Positions 1 to 10,656 of a stretch of 64,000 bases of DNA are shown piece after piece. The notes under the pieces are model-generated. The model saw nothing but the letters and a program-made list of their open reading frames with translations. It was not told the origin of the DNA and searched no databases. This DNA comes from Codonopsis lanceolata (taxonomy: Eukaryota; Streptophyta; Magnoliopsida; Asterales; Campanulaceae): positions 80,520,381-80,584,380 of the forward strand of contig CM028380.1 in assembly GCA_013146195.2 (NCBI GenBank), in the 5' to 3' direction. Both the position numbers and the translations under genes were made by a program. How positions within the stretch are numbered: position 1 is the stretch's first letter; each line of letters starts with the position of its first letter.

Positions 1-578
1 TACATAACAAAAGTTTCAAAACCTTATTTTCCTTTTTTTGTCAAAAAAAAAAAAAGGATGGAGAACAAAAATAATGATTACTATAAAAAATTTATGATGA
101 GAAGAATCATCGAAGATCGGCAAATTGAGGTGTGTGAGAGAAATAAGAGATAAGAGAGTTGAGAGAAAACAGTGAAAGAATACATGGTAAAAGTGATATG
201 GAAAGGAAGGAAAAAACGTAGTCAAAAGATTGAATTTACTATGCACAAAAAAATTGAATTTAATAGTAGGAATAGATACAGGCATACATGATACAGCTGC
301 TATCCCACATTGGGATTGGGAATGGGAATTTGGGACCTATGTGAAGGTAAATGAAGTTTGGGTGGACATTATATCCGGTTATTCAGTATTCACTGCATGT
401 TTATAGGGACAGACAACGGAGTGAATAATAAGAACAAGAACAAATGCTCATTTGGATTTAACACTTTTGGTTGGCCTGTGCTAGTGTGCTTGAAACAAGA
501 AACCCACTCGATCGGTAAACTTATGCTCGACTGAGAATTGTATTTTGGGTTGAGGCAGAAAATAATCAGGTACACCAC
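1..578. other. Intergenic, 3' flank of receptor-kinase copy 1
   Basis: This is AT-rich sequence downstream of the minus-strand receptor kinase. The short reading frames in it are low-complexity and match no family I recognise. A poly-A run lies near 44-55. I see no RNA gene or recognisable transposon end. Confidence 0.6.
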
Positions 579-3500
579 CTACCTAGGAGCTAATAGTGTC
601 ATTGTAACTTGGTTCGTTGAAGTTGAAGTTGTTGTCCCCGTACCTGAAGATGACTCAACTTGAGGTATACTTATTTCATTGAAAAAACCGGGCTGTTTTG
701 GTTGAGGCAGTACCCCATCACTACCCAGCATCAGAACCACAGAAGACATTGTTGGCCTATCACCTGGACTTTGTTGAACACATAATAAACCCACTTGGAT
801 GATTGATCTTAGCACCTCGGATGAGTCCAAGTCGTCTATAGATATCGATGCATCAACCAGTTCCATGGACCTACCTTCATTGTGGAGTATCCATGCCTGA
901 ACATTAGGAAACACCCACTTAGCCAGAGTTGTCATTTTGTTATTCCAATTCCAAATCCAGGACTTGGAATAGAGTTGTCAAACATAGCCTAAAAATGACT
1001 GTCGTTATACAATATCTGTAAATAAACTTACATGTCCAAGAAGGTTATGGTTGTGGTCGAGATGAAAGAATCCGCTGTTTTTCATCCCACTCACAATCTC
1101 AAGCACCAATACACCGAAGCTAAAAACATCCGATTTTACAGAGAAAATCCCATCTCCTGCATACTCCGGAGACATGTAGCCACTGCATACAGCAGAATAT
1201 CAATCAGAATTTAATTACAACTGATGGAAATCAAATGAACTGAATGGAACATCGTATAATGATTCTTACTATGTCCCAGCCACTCTCTTTGTATTTGCCT
1301 TGTTCTCATTTCCTTGAAAGCTTCTTGCCAAGCCAAAGTCTGATATCTTCGGGTTCATTTCAAAGTCTAGCAAAATATTTCCAGCCTTGAGGTCTCGATG
1401 GATAATCCTAAGTCGAGAATCTTGATGAAGATAAAGAAGACCTCGTGCTATCCCATAAATAATGTGAATACGCTTTGGCCAATCAAGCAACATACTCTTG
1501 CTTTCATCTGCATAATCAAGCACAACAATTAGTTTGGTTGGATGCTTGAGCTAACATAACTATGTATGAAATATGGTTGAGAGAGCCAAACCAAATATAA
1601 ACGAGTCTAAACTTTTGTTAGGCATGTATTCGTACACCAACATCTTTTCCTCTCCTTGGATGTAACAGCCTAGAAGCTTGACAAGGTTTCGATGCTGAAG
1701 CTTGGTAATACAGATAACTTCATTTTTAATTGCTCAAGCCCTTGTGTGGAAGTCTTCGAGAGCCTCTTTACAGCGATTTCTTGGCCATTTTCCAGCACAC
1801 CCTGTGGATCACCATTTTTGGTATGTAAAGTAGCCTTTGTTCATCTTATACAAACTGTGTTCACTGCTACTCTATGATCTTACACGATACTTTTCATGCG
1901 TGAAAATGATTCTGATCTTCTACAGACAATAGCCGACTACCCCTACAACGTTGTTCCTATGTAAAGATCTCTCAATTTGCAGAAAAACAGATCAATTATG
2001 TCATGTTTTTTTACATATTTTCCCTCTGCTCAGATACTTGGAAAACTGATCCTCTGTTTGATATAAAGGTTATAAATTGCACATTTCTCTTAGCATATTC
2101 ATAGATTTTCAAAATCATTCAGATATTTCCTATGTGGTTAGTGGTGAGTACGTAGTGACTCCCAACAACATCAAAATGGTTACTTTGAACTGAACCTAGA
2201 TTCTGGATTAAGTAGGTTTACAGATGTTTAGCAGCTTAAGTGGCTTCTGTTTTGATTCGATTTGCATCGACCTGTCATCAGCTAGTACAGATTCTAGCGC
2301 TTACACTAGTACTTATATCTACGTCGCTCCTATAGAAATGTACATGCATTCAAGTTACCTTGTAAACTGGTCCAAATCCACCTTCTCCAACCTGATTGTT
2401 GACCGAAAAGTTGTTTGTTGCTTCAGATAATGTAGATAAACTGTAAACTGGCAGCTCCAGATCATAGTTCTGGCTTTCTATGTTGTAATCGTGTCCACAT
2501 TCTGGTTCTTTCTTTTCTGATAAAGCAATAGAACTGGATCAGATGACAGAACATGCCTTCAAAAAATCAGTCATACTTACTAAACATGAATCATCACATA
2601 AGTGTGGATTTGCAGACCAAGATAGAGTTGCAGAAATGAAATGGCTAGATTTTTCTTTTAGTTGCAGATATAAATAAGTAGTTAAAATTGAAGGGCAGAC
2701 AGAGGTGAGGTATGTATGATGTATGTAAGGCTCATTACCTTGTTTCTTCAGCTTCCTCCTCTTGTATACATACAACAAGCATAGGCCTAGTCCTAAGGTT
2801 AGTACGGATAGAACAGGGATGAGTACTATGGATCTTATTCGCCTCTTTCTGCTGGATCTCCTATCGTTCTCTGCAAAAACAAGATATACGGTCATTTATG
2901 ATTTATAGCATCTAAAGTGCTAAACCAAACATGAATTTGGATGGAATGGACTAACCCACTTCAGAGGCCGCCATTCTTATATAAAGATCTTGCCCGTTTT
3001 CTGGAAACTCTCTGAGATCAAATAGGTGTCCGAACCATAAGAAGCATCCACTTCCTTGTCCTCTAGTATCCATATTTGAATAAGCTGTACAAGAGCCGTT
3101 GCTCTTGCATGCAGTCTCACATTCCACAAGGTTCATGCTCTGATTGAACCATGAGTATCTTGTGTCCGGCAGTTTCATGCCTGAATACCTTCGGAAGCCA
3201 TCCTCATTCCCATAAGTTAATCTTGTTCTCCAGGTACAACCATTAATCCAATCTGCTATACTCCATTCATCTGGGTTTGTTGGTTCAAATCCTTTCAAAC
3301 AGCCACAAGCAGGGGAGTTATCGATGTTACAGCTCCCAAATGGGCCACACAACGCATAACGAGCGCAGCTATCGATAGCTGGTGTCAAATATAATTTCCA
3401 ATCTCGAGTGCGATCTATCCATTGTAACCGCTGAAAGGTGCCGTCTGGAGTCAAGATCATCCTCGTTATCACTGAAGTACGAATAAGTTTGTATTCATAA

Positions 3501-4222
3501 TAGACCTCCTTTTGATTGAAAACAAAATCAAAGGTATAAATTGGGTTCGGTTTCAAGCTAGGCAGGCCGGTAAACCCCATGCCATTCCATGATCCAAGCC
3601 TAAATTGAATATCTGAGTTTACCTTTTGAAAAATCTGTGGATATCCGTTGATATCCATAGAGATTGTATAATCACCTGAGGAAGGATCATTCGCACTCTT
3701 GGATGATCTGAGATACCTGTCTAGGCCAGTTATCAAGTTCTTCCCTATCTTCATTTCTGGCAGGAACGTATCCGTTGGATAATCAAAACTTTGCCAAATG
3801 AAATTATCACTTTGATCCCTGATGACAAGATTGCCTGTGTCCAAAAGCTGTGCCACCGGATTCCTCACGTTTACGGATGAGTTTGTTGACCAAATCGTGG
3901 TGTTGGTAGCATTTTGAAGTAGCAGAATCCCAGCTTGGTTCAGGGTTAGCGACCCTGTGGTATTGGTAAGTGGAGTATCTCTGTTAGCAACCCACACAAC
4001 TGTCCCAGTTGATATTTTCTTGTACCATATCCCCAAGTATTGATTCTGGGAAGAATTATCGGGACGAAAAAATCCCAGCTCGAAGTCTTCACTAGCCGAG
4101 ACAAGGGTGTCACCATCTCTAATGATTTGATTTGCAGCAATGGTGTCCACTGCCGCACAAGTTGCAAAGATAAAGAATAGAGCACTGGCGGAGAGAAACA
4201 AGAATTTGGTAAGGCCCTCCAT
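579..4222 (-). pseudogene. G-type lectin S-receptor-like Ser/Thr kinase, copy 1, frameshifted in exon 4
   Basis: Seven exons read 4222-2956, 2870-2739, 2516-2359, 1801-1592, 1507-1270, 1182-1032 and 896-579, all with GT-AG introns. The start at 4222 was chosen because MEGLTKFLFLSASALFF opens a typical signal peptide; an upstream in-frame ATG at 4276 does not. The product would have a B-lectin domain, S-locus glycoprotein domain, EGF-like and PAN domains (exon 1), a membrane helix (exon 2), and a kinase with GEGGFGPVY, EIAVKRL, HRDLKAGN and SDFGLA motifs. Exon 4 is 210 nt where copies 2 and 3 have 211. One base is missing near 1722-1729 and translation stops at 1672-1670, after about 562 residues and before the catalytic loop. 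The PAN domain also reads SNGSCTAY where the sister copies have an NCSC-type core, so a conserved Cys is lost. A sequencing error at the A-run is the main alternative. Confidence 0.88.
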
Positions 4223-4261
4223 TGATGCATAAACGGATCCCTCATTCACTCCTCTGCACCA

Positions 4262-4268
4262 TATATAT
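4262..4268 (-). promoter_or_regulatory. Possible TATA box of receptor-kinase copy 1
   Basis: A TATATAT stretch lies 40-46 nt upstream of the preferred start codon at 4222. The spacing would leave a very short leader, so this is a weak suggestion from position and composition only. Confidence 0.25.
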
Positions 4269-4932
4269 GTTGTCATTTGTGAACATGGTAAGAGGTTAGT
4301 CTTCTTCCTTTTAATTTTCGTGCCTTTGTGGTTTCATATTAATTAGTTGACTTCTCTTGGTATTCAAATTTGGCGGACTTAAATTTCATAATGGCTAAGC
4401 TGACTACAAAAATAACTCTTTTATGTCTTAATTTTTAAAAATAAACTCTATAAGTGAAACGTCCAAAATAAAATAGTGGACTATTTAACCAGGAGTATAT
4501 TATTAACATAAGAGTTGTTCATAATTATAATAATATTTAAACATAATTAATATCTTGATATTAAATATAGAGGATAAATTTAAAATATTATAAAGATGAT
4601 AAAAATAATTTTTTAAAAGTTGAATTTTAAAGTAAAATATTGCAAAATGTTACAGTGCACTCTCTGTCGGGATTGAGTATTATTTGTTCATTTGAATATC
4701 ACGAGATGGGCCTAATTAAGGGTGTGGAAATGTTCCCCGATGTTTGGCCAAATATTTCTTCTGCGTTTCTTCTGCGTTTCTTCTGGTGGGAAGTGGGAAC
4801 ACGAACGATGCTGGAACAAATATTTCTTCTACTGGGCCCACGAACACATCCATTTTAATTTCAGTTCTGTTCTTCTAAGATATCAAGTTCAAATAATACA
4901 CATGTAATTCATATCACAAGTCAATTAAAATA
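4269..4932. other. Intergenic, upstream of receptor-kinase copy 1
   Basis: This is AT-rich sequence with no recognisable gene. A 15-bp direct repeat (ttcttctgcgtttct type) occurs near 4757-4785. The region ends at the 9-bp target duplication of the adjacent Pack-MULE (4924-4932). Confidence 0.5.
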
Positions 4933-5319
4933 CACTTAAATCGTAATTTGGTCATTCTACTTTCTCACTTTTTGTAATATGGTAACCTTACAAAAAAAAT
5001 CAATTTAATCATTGTACGTCGCTTTGGACAATCAATAAGGTCACTCAAGCCATTTCCGTCAGTTTTCTTGGATAGAAATGATTAAAAAGACTAAGATACC
5101 CTCTAAACATAGGATGACCAATTTACAATTTAAAATCACAACTGAAGCTCAGACCACACGTTCCACACCTAATTAAAAAACCTATCCTATAAAAACACCA
5201 CACAATTTATCAATGACGGAGGTTTCCTATCTTCACCTCCATAAAGAAGACAAAGACGACAGGGGCGATATTTTGGTTTCCCTCGACTCCGTTCCTTATT
5301 GGTCTCACGACTTCGACGG

Positions 5320-5532
5320 TTAACACCTCAGATCTCGAATTTTCCCCTTCCGATTCCCGAATTTCATATATTCGTCAACACTCTCCCAATCGATCCCGTT
5401 CTCAGGGTGTTTACCGACAACGTTTCCGACTCTGATTAGATCATCCCAAACCTGCATTTGTTTGACCGTGAGAGCCAGGTAAAGTAGCTCCATCTCTTTC
5501 TCTCCCCCCATCTCTCTCTCTAACACACACAC
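5320..5532 (-). pseudogene. Unrecognised captured coding-like segment in the Pack-MULE
   Basis: A 70-codon minus-strand frame contains VKQMQVWDDLIRVGNVVG and a following GIDWESVDEYMKF stretch, which look like normal protein rather than low-complexity sequence. I do not recognise the family. It lies inside the element, 5' to the captured Abitram piece and on the opposite strand, so it may come from a second donor gene. The plus strand of the same stretch also has a short open frame from 5213, so the coding strand is uncertain. Confidence 0.3.
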
Positions 5533-5625
5533 AAATTCACTCGTGACCCAAAGATTGGAAAACCCTTTGAATTCGTACGGGGACTCACTAACCCGATATC
5601 CCAGTGGCTGTTAAATTTCAATTCA

Positions 5626-6040
5626 ATGACTAAGCTAACTGCCGACAATTGCTCCGTTTCCAATTTGGCCGCCAAACAACAACCATCGGAAGTTTTAGAA
5701 GTAAAAAATGTCAACTCAGTTGAGGAAGAGGAAGGAGGAGACGAAGACTTGCAGAAGCTTTTGGTACCAAATGTCATCGATCTCCATTTTGCTCCTCCCT
5801 CCGCCGTTGAATGCAATTTCCTCACCTTCTTCACTTTAGATTTTATGAAACTAGGGCACGATAAGTATGTTTATCGGCATGCCAATGGTTTGTGTGTCAT
5901 TGGATTGGCATCAAGTCATATTGTTAGGTGCTGATGTAAAATGGTCTCTATTGGAAGTCAATGAAAGATTGACCAAGCTTCCTGGATTACTTAATTCATC
6001 GACAGATAAAGAATGATATATTGCAATTATAATGCCAAGA
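5626..6040 (+). pseudogene. ABITRAM: Abitram-like gene fragment captured in Pack-MULE
   Basis: Abitram (FAM206 family) is a small conserved eukaryotic protein; the animal member is described as an actin-binding transcription modulator. The first part (5626-5934, 102 residues) has an acidic N-terminal region, then NFLTFFTLDFMKLGHDKY and RHANGLCVIGLASSHIV, which align with the conserved N-terminal half of the family. After a stop at 5932-5934 a second frame gives WSLLEVNERLTKLPGLLNSS, then a stop, then YIAIIMP, matching the family's C-terminal block. The middle of the gene is missing. Two separated conserved blocks inside a MULE support capture with internal loss rather than a functional gene. 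Confidence 0.75.
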
Positions 6041-6292
6041 AAAAATGATGTTGTGGTACTGTTGAAGTTTAGAAGGGAAGAAATAAAATGCTGGATATAA
6101 AAAGAAAAATATTAATTATAAAGGGTATTTTCGGGTTTCTCTAAATATTTAAAGATTTTCATCCAAAAAATTGGATAGAATGATGAATGTGCTATATGTT
6201 GCAAAGTACAATGATTAAATTGAAAAAAAAATTGTAGAGTCATCATATTACAAAAAGTGAAAAAGTAGGGTGACCAAATTGCGATTTTAGCC

Positions 6293-8238
6293 ATTAAAAT
6301 ACTTCAAATTGGCAACTTATGCTAACGTTGAGAACAAGATTATACCATCAGCAACCTTACTAAACTTATTGATTTAGTGCATTTTGGTATGGAGTAAAGT
6401 AATGCACCTTATAATTATACCCCCTCTGTTAGTCCCAAATGGCACAATAATAAGCTAGAAGGAGGAGGGGTTGAATTGCTTATTAAGCACTTAAAACTTT
6501 TCGTAATAATTCTTAGAACAAGCACTTGCAATCTATTAAAAATATTGAAGTAGCGGAAGACTTGTAAGGAGGACATACTAAGTCTGTTGGTGAAGCACTA
6601 CTGGTAAACTTAGCTGATTACTTAAGTTTGCTGCTAAAGGGAATAAGTAAATACAATGAAGACAGTATAAAACAGTAAGTAAGGAACACATGTATTTTGA
6701 GATGGTTCGCACTATAAAGAGTGCTGCGTCCACCACCAAGGCAGTCAACCTTGGATTTTAATGTGTACTATATTTTCCACAACTTCTATTATAGAAATAT
6801 CCAATGGATCGTGTACAAAATATTTAACTTGTGTTTGGGGATGAGGAATTGAATATCTGGAAAAACAGAATATTCAATGTGCAGATAAATAGTAAAGAGT
6901 ACAACAATAAGAAGTAAATGATTAAGAGTTGATGCAGATCTTCTTGTTGTTGTTGAGGACTTTGATGATCAGTTAATGATCTCTTGAATGCACTGAGTAT
7001 AAAGCTTGATATTGTTGGAAAGATTCAGAGCATTGTGTTCTTCAGTCTTTAATGACAGTATTTATAGCTGGGCATCCTTGAGACCGTTGGGGAAGACGAA
7101 GTGAGAAACAACTCTATTAGGTTAAATGTTTGGAGCTGCTTTGTTGACTTCATCTTCAATCTGAGACTGATCAGGGTATGGGGAGGAGTAGGTGCAGCAA
7201 CTGGCAGGTGGGCGGCAAACAGAGTTTGCAGACCTGCAGTAGTTGGTACAGTCTGTTTGTGTCATACTGTGCATCTGCTCTGCCACATTCAGGAGGTGAA
7301 AGTCTTATTTCACTTAAAGAGTCCACTTTCAAAAATGAAGGTAGAAAAGGGAGCTACTAAAAATGTCATTTTCTTAAAAAAAAAATTGAATTTCAAATGA
7401 GAACTTTTTACCCAGAACGAATGGAGTATAATTTTGTATACAAAATGATGGGATATGTCATCTTATTTGATATTTCATGAGCTCTACCGTTAGTTAAAAA
7501 TTAAAACCAACTAAATAACAAATAAAATGCCACATCATTTTGTGTGTAAAATGGATGCTACTCTTTATGATTAGTTGTAAACTCTCTCCCTTCCTAAATA
7601 ATTATTATATTTGACTAACCACACAGATTAAAAATAATTAATTGACTATATTATAAATATTAGTATATGTGGCTTTCTTTAAACCCATGAGTATGTGGAT
7701 AATAATTAAATAAAAAAAGTAAGGATAAAATGGTAAAAATATTTTTTAAATAGAAAGCTTAGAAACTTTTTTTTAACATATGGAAAAGAAAAACAAAACA
7801 ATAATTTAAGAATGAAGGAGCCGTATATATCACATACACATGGGTTTAAAATCATTGTCCGTATTTACTTTTAATCTTTTAATGATATTGAAAATCAAAC
7901 CAATATCATGAAAAATTTAGAGAGAGTAAATTTTTAGGAGAATTGAAAAAATGGGAGGTAATTTTAATTTGAGGGGGGTGTTAGAAAAATCCAAAAATAC
8001 CCTTACTCCATTTGGGAGTTTTGTGGGTCTTCTTCTCCGCTCAAATCAAACCCATGAAAGCTTTTTCTTCCCCAATCTCTTTCTCTTCATCTCCACTATT
8101 TCAATCTCTCCATCTCTTCGTTAACTTACATATTATTCACCCACCAAATGAAGCTCGCATGTTTAAAACGACAAATGAAGAAACTTATGACTAACTTTTC
8201 TATAATTTAATTATTAAGTGTCAGAAAATAGTTAGATA
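6293..8238. other. Intergenic with a possible solo LTR
   Basis: From about 6427 to 7350 the sequence resembles a plant LTR. It starts TGTTAGTCCCAAATGGCACA, then has GGGGTTGAATTG, then a block with CGTCCACCACCAAGGCAGTC. I could not find a clear right end or target duplication, so it may be a truncated or old solo LTR. The remainder, 7430-8238, is AT-rich with no recognisable gene. Confidence 0.35.
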
Positions 8239-8360
8239 TGCGGGCAAAATGCACCATTGGTCCCTGTACTTTGGTTTTGTCCATCGTTAGTCTCTGAACT
8301 TCAAAACGTCTCACCATTGACCAAAGTTTGCGTTTTTTGTCCACCGTTGGTCCTTTGCTC
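8239..8360. repeat. Transposon terminus-like sequence without a visible partner
   Basis: The block starting GGGCAAAATGCACCATTGGT, followed by TCCCTGTACTTTGG, has the look of a Mutator-like terminal repeat and lies just upstream of a broken GRF zinc-finger gene. I searched to about 10.1 kb by eye for its inverted copy and did not find one, so the element is probably truncated. Confidence 0.35.
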
Positions 8361-8632
8361 AAACGCTGTGAGTTGTTTCATCGTTAACTGGTCATGTGCG
8401 ATACGCGTGAGCAAAAGCAAGGACCAAAACATCTCTTCTCGCTGGGGCTGGACATTCACAAACGTAATTGGGGATATTCACAAACGTAATTGGCAGCTGG
8501 GCATTGTTGAGCGCCAAAGTTGTCCCGCCTTTCATCAATCTCCTCTACACCCATTTAACTTTTCCAATTAACTCCATTAAAGCATTCCCAACTCCAAAAA
8601 TACACCAAAGTCATCCTATCCAAGAACAAAAA

Positions 8633-9319
8633 ATGGGAGACGTTTTCTGCTCGTGTGGATCCAGGGTCATAGTCAGAACTTCATGGACTGATGCGAACCC
8701 ATGGAAACGATTCCTTTCTTGCTCACGTGAGGTAGGAATGAAATTATTTTTCATTATTTGATATACACAACTTATACAGAAACACCAAACACAAACCTGA
8801 CCCAATTTCTTTCTTCCAATTTCTTGTTCAATCTCCCTATTACAATCTCTTTGATCGCCTCCTCTGTTCCATGAACTATATGCCTCGCATGCCAAACCAC
8901 CGAGAACAAACCTGACCCAATTTGTCTCAGTTAATTTTTTTGTAATTTTTCTGAGTTGGGGGTTTTTGTTGATGATAATAACAGACAAAAAAATTAACTA
9001 CTATATATAATATGTTGATCTGTTAAGAGAAAAAGATTCATAGTTGAAGAAAAGGGGTTGACTATGTCTCAGTTCATAGTTGTATTAATATGGAATTTCT
9101 TTGTAATTTTCTTGTTTATTGCAGAAAAAAGGTTGTAGATATTTTAGGTAGGTTGACTCACCTATGGGCGAAAGAGCAATGGTAATCATCTCTGGTCTTC
9201 TCAAGAGAATTAGGAAGCATGAAGCAACTGTTGCAAGAGAAAAAAAGAAAATGAAGTGGATGTGGGGCATGCTAATTATTTCTTGGTTCATCATTGGAAT
9301 GTTGTTGATTAGTGGTTAA
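8633..9319 (+). pseudogene. Small GRF-type zinc-finger membrane protein, broken by a stop codon
   Basis: Exon 1 (8633-8731) encodes MGDVFCSCGSRVIVRTSW and WKRFLSCS, the first half of a GRF zinc finger (CxCG followed by RFxxC). It ends in a GTAGG donor. Exon 2 (9125-9319) follows a TTGCAG acceptor in the same phase and gives GCRYFR, a stop at 9149-9151, then VDSPMGERAMVIISG, a basic KRIRKHEATVAREKKK stretch, and a C-terminal membrane helix. The stop replaces the conserved Trp of the GRF motif (FxWxD), as expected from TGG to TAG. The architecture is the same as the intact gene at 22048-22750 inside the MULE, so this is probably a relic of a related element. Confidence 0.65.
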
Positions 9320-10325
9320 CAACATTTTTTTTCTTATTTTGTATTTGGGAATAGGAATACAATTGTTAGAGGAAAAATGGTAGTTGCTGAACAGGGTTAT
9401 GTAGTCATCAAATAGTTGTTGATGAACAAGAATTGTATAACTTTTCAAAGATTAATGGTATGACTGTTTGTGTTTTCCTACTGTTAGAATTAATAATGAG
9501 AATTGTTGTTAGAATTAATAATGAGCAAAAGTAATGAATCCAAGTTCACTGATGTTCAAATTCCAGTAGTTAATGAATTCGAACATATTCAAAGGTATTA
9601 TTAAAACCTATTTTGGTTTCCAGCCCTGTAACGGTAAAAGGAACCCACATTTTCTTCTTCATTTGCTTTCATGCTTGCATCTTTTATTAATCCAAGTTCA
9701 ATGGATCACCTTTTTACAAAACAATAAAGCAATAATATAATCCCCTATTTGGTCAAGAGATTAAACTAAAAGACTTACTTGTCAATTGTTTATAGTTTGG
9801 GAGATAGCCAAAGTGAGCTTAGAAGTAATATCACTATGAGTAAGTGTGTAAGTTCTTGGATTACAAAGAAATTCAATCAAGAAATCCAAGTTCACTGATG
9901 TTAGAATGAAGGTCATATTCTGAACAAAATTTGGAGAGTTGAAGGCAGACATACAAAATACCCAAGAATATACAACATACAAAATTTGGAGAGTTGAAGG
10001 CAGACATTGACAAATTTGGAGAGTTGAACAAAATTGTCTGCTAACTAGTCTATAACTGCAGTAAGGTTGCAAAAGATACCCAAAATATATCTCTCTTACT
10101 ATAAAAGTCAAGCTTGTTTCTTATAATTTAATTGATAGACAAAAATAACCCTTCACCAAATAAACTACCCACCATTTAATTAAGGACAAAATAAGTAAAT
10201 TTACCATGACAAAAAGTAATGTTTGGACAAAAATAGCCCTAACTATAATAAATCACTCACTATTAATTAATGTTAAACAAGTAAATTTTTTATGTGCTAA
10301 TTAATTCCATGAATAATTAAATAAT
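9320..10325. other. Intergenic with short direct repeats
   Basis: No gene is seen. A unit containing AATTTGGAGAGTTGAA is repeated three times at about 9929-10027, part of it as a longer copy with GGCAGACAT. The sequence around 9536-9553 (caagttcactgatgtt) is repeated near 9885. Confidence 0.45.
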
Positions 10326-10471
10326 AATTTGATCCCTTGACTTGTACCTATTTTAAAGTTAGATCCTACATGATTGAATTCTATTCATTTCATCTTGTAA
10401 TTTGATCCCTTGACTTGTACCTATTTTAAAGTTAAATAATACATTATTGAATTCTATTCATTTCGTCTTGT
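10326..10471. repeat. 73-bp tandem duplication
   Basis: Two adjacent copies (10326-10398 and 10399-10471) begin AATTTGATCCCTTGACTTGT and differ at a few positions. The wording 'gatcccttgacttgtacc' resembles the 'ggtccctgtac' type of transposon terminus seen at 8239 and near 39590, so this may be a duplicated element end. Confidence 0.7.
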
Positions 10472-10617
10472 ATTTTGATTTTGTTATCATTTTCCCCTTC
10501 CTACCATTATCGTTGCAAATATCGTTCAATATATTCTAAAATGACAAAAATACATTTACTCAAGAGACTAAAACTTTATTTGAAACTAAAAAATAATATA
10601 GTTTTATTTCTTTATTT

Positions 10618-10654
<37 letters not shown>
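10618..10654. repeat. (AT)n microsatellite
   Basis: A run of about 17 AT dinucleotides. It sits immediately before the first copy of the direct repeat that starts near 10655. Confidence 0.9.

Positions 10655-10656
<2 letters not shown>

Larger units (their letters stand above)
4933..6292. mobile_element. Pack-MULE with captured Abitram sequence (GGCTTAAATC-type ends)
   Basis: The element is 1360 bp and is flanked by a perfect 9-bp duplication, ATTAAAATA, at 4924-4932 and 6293-6301. The terminal inverted repeats match well over about 110 bp. Both ends read inward as AATTTGGTCA, then a pyrimidine-rich CTACTTT block, then CACTTTTTGTAATATG. The duplication length and long inverted repeats are the Mutator-like signature. 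No transposase is inside; the interior holds host-like coding sequence. The same end sequence bounds the elements at 37277-38833 and 50795-51573, so one transposase family probably moved all three. Confidence 0.85.

Noticed and set aside
3280..3300. GGTTCAAATCC as a tRNA B box (also near 43424 and 48260)
   Set aside because: It falls in a conserved coding part of receptor-kinase exon 1 in all three copies.
8012..8571. Short plus-strand frames near 8.0-8.6 kb
   Set aside because: They have low-complexity or transposon-end sequence, no start context and no conserved motif.
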